From NCBI GenBank assembly GCA_022827625.1, contig JAJEIE010000019.1:186001-250000 (forward strand): DNA of 64,000 nucleotides, given 5' to 3'. Of the stretch, positions 63,667 through 64,000 are shown in pieces (the first letter of the stretch is position 1; each line of letters starts with the position of its first letter). A model generated the notes under the pieces. The model worked only from the letters and a program-made list of their open reading frames with translations, had not been told where the DNA came from and ran no database searches. A program made the position numbers and the translations under genes. This DNA comes from Candidatus Poribacteria bacterium (GTDB taxonomy: Bacteria; Poribacteria; WGA-4E; WGA-3G).

Positions 63667-64000
63667 TCAATCCAAATAATCCATCTCTGGTAGCAGATTC
63701 CAACGATACTGGTCTGCGGGTTGTGTATTCCGTCCCCATCTACCGAGGAGTTGTGTGTCTGCACGTTTTGCTGCCAGCTGTGCCGCAACCCAATCTGGAT
63801 CCCAACCGTCCAAAACCTTCTCAGTCAATCGCGCCAAGATGTCTCTGTATGCTGGATCGTTTGCGCGGTCGTGCAACTCGTTCGGGTCTTCCTTCAGGTT
63901 GAAAAGTTGCGCCGGTTGTCCATGATAGTAATTCAACTTCCAATCCCCATCTCGAACCATCCGATGGTAGCAACCGTCATCGGTGCAGTATTCAGAGAAG
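63667..64000 (-). CDS. Sulfatase, C-terminal part (partial)
   Basis: The frame runs off the right end of the window. The visible 111 or so residues (FSEYCTDDGCYHRMVRDGDWKLNYY at the start, ending EMDYLD) match the C-terminal domain of alkaline-phosphatase-fold sulfatases: VRDGDWKL, QLFNLKEDPNELHDRANDP. The active-site cysteine region lies outside the window, so the enzyme type is inferred from the tail. Sulfatases are very common in Poribacteria and Planctomycetes and act on sulfated polysaccharides. Confidence 0.8.
   Translation of the reverse strand, partial: FSEYCTDDGCYHRMVRDGDWKLNYYHGQPAQLFNLKEDPNELHDRANDPAYRDILARLTEKVLDGWDPDWVAAQLAAKRADTQLLGRWGRNTQPADQYRWNLLPEMDYLD

Overview
This 64 kb window is a chromosomal segment of a free-living or host-associated marine-type bacterium, most probably Candidatus Poribacteria or a close relative. 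That assignment is an inference from gene content: five phytanoyl-CoA dioxygenase (PhyH) paralogues, Gfo/Idh/MocA oxidoreductases, a sulfatase end, Uma2-type proteins, a secreted cohesin/dockerin protein with a C-terminal sorting-like module, a DUF6785-type membrane protein, a microcompartment shell gene and several families of short palindromic repeats. No tRNA, rRNA, transposase, prophage or CRISPR array was seen.

Region by region. 1-1000: end of one SAM methyltransferase and a complete tandem paralogue. 1.1-7.8 kb: rpsF-ssb-rpsR-rplI-dnaB behind a near-consensus promoter with a hairpin-rich leader, then an Mla/MCE lipid transport set (mlaE, mlaF, mlaD). 7.9-13.4 kb: radA, a PIN-TRAM membrane protein, ispD, ispF and cysS, an order like that of Firmicutes. 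13.4-18.4 kb: two discoidin-like lipoproteins, dprA, tsaD, tsaC and a small membrane protein. 18.4-22.4 kb: an oxidoreductase, a Uma2 protein with a heptad-repeat tail, and guaB behind a perfect-consensus promoter. 22.5-30.6 kb: a lone NuoI-like ferredoxin, an MT-A70 methyltransferase, an unrecognised 934-residue protein, a degenerate malate/lactate dehydrogenase-like protein, an XdhC protein, two hypotheticals and a PIN toxin-antitoxin pair. 30.6-34.7 kb: three PhyH genes, a DUF420 membrane protein and an amidohydrolase. 34.9-43.4 kb: a large secreted protein, a second Uma2 gene, a UvrD-type helicase with an inserted DEDDh exonuclease, and a BMP-family lipoprotein. 43.6-48.5 kb (minus strand): a PhyH with an altered iron site, an AAA ATPase plus PD-(D/E)XK-like pair, a DUF1611 protein and a sugar isomerase-like protein. 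48.6-53.5 kb: a MagIII-like glycosylase, ligA, a microcompartment-type aldehyde dehydrogenase and a BMC shell protein. 53.6-56.9 kb: a divergent citrate synthase-like gene, icd and a 45-codon membrane protein. 57-64 kb: a DUF6785-like membrane protein, an oxidoreductase, an SMP-30-like secreted protein, an amidase, a fifth PhyH and the end of a sulfatase.

The housekeeping blocks (translation, replication, isoprenoids, t6A, GMP, DNA repair, TCA cycle) alternate with catabolic accessory genes. The best candidates for something undescribed are the ATPase/nuclease pair at 44.4-46.4 kb, the helicase-exonuclease fusion at 39-42.1 kb, the PhyH with an HGG metal motif, the 934-residue orphan beside the adenine methyltransferase, and a pair of hairpins with an identical 13-nt loop but covarying stems in front of cysS and tsaC.
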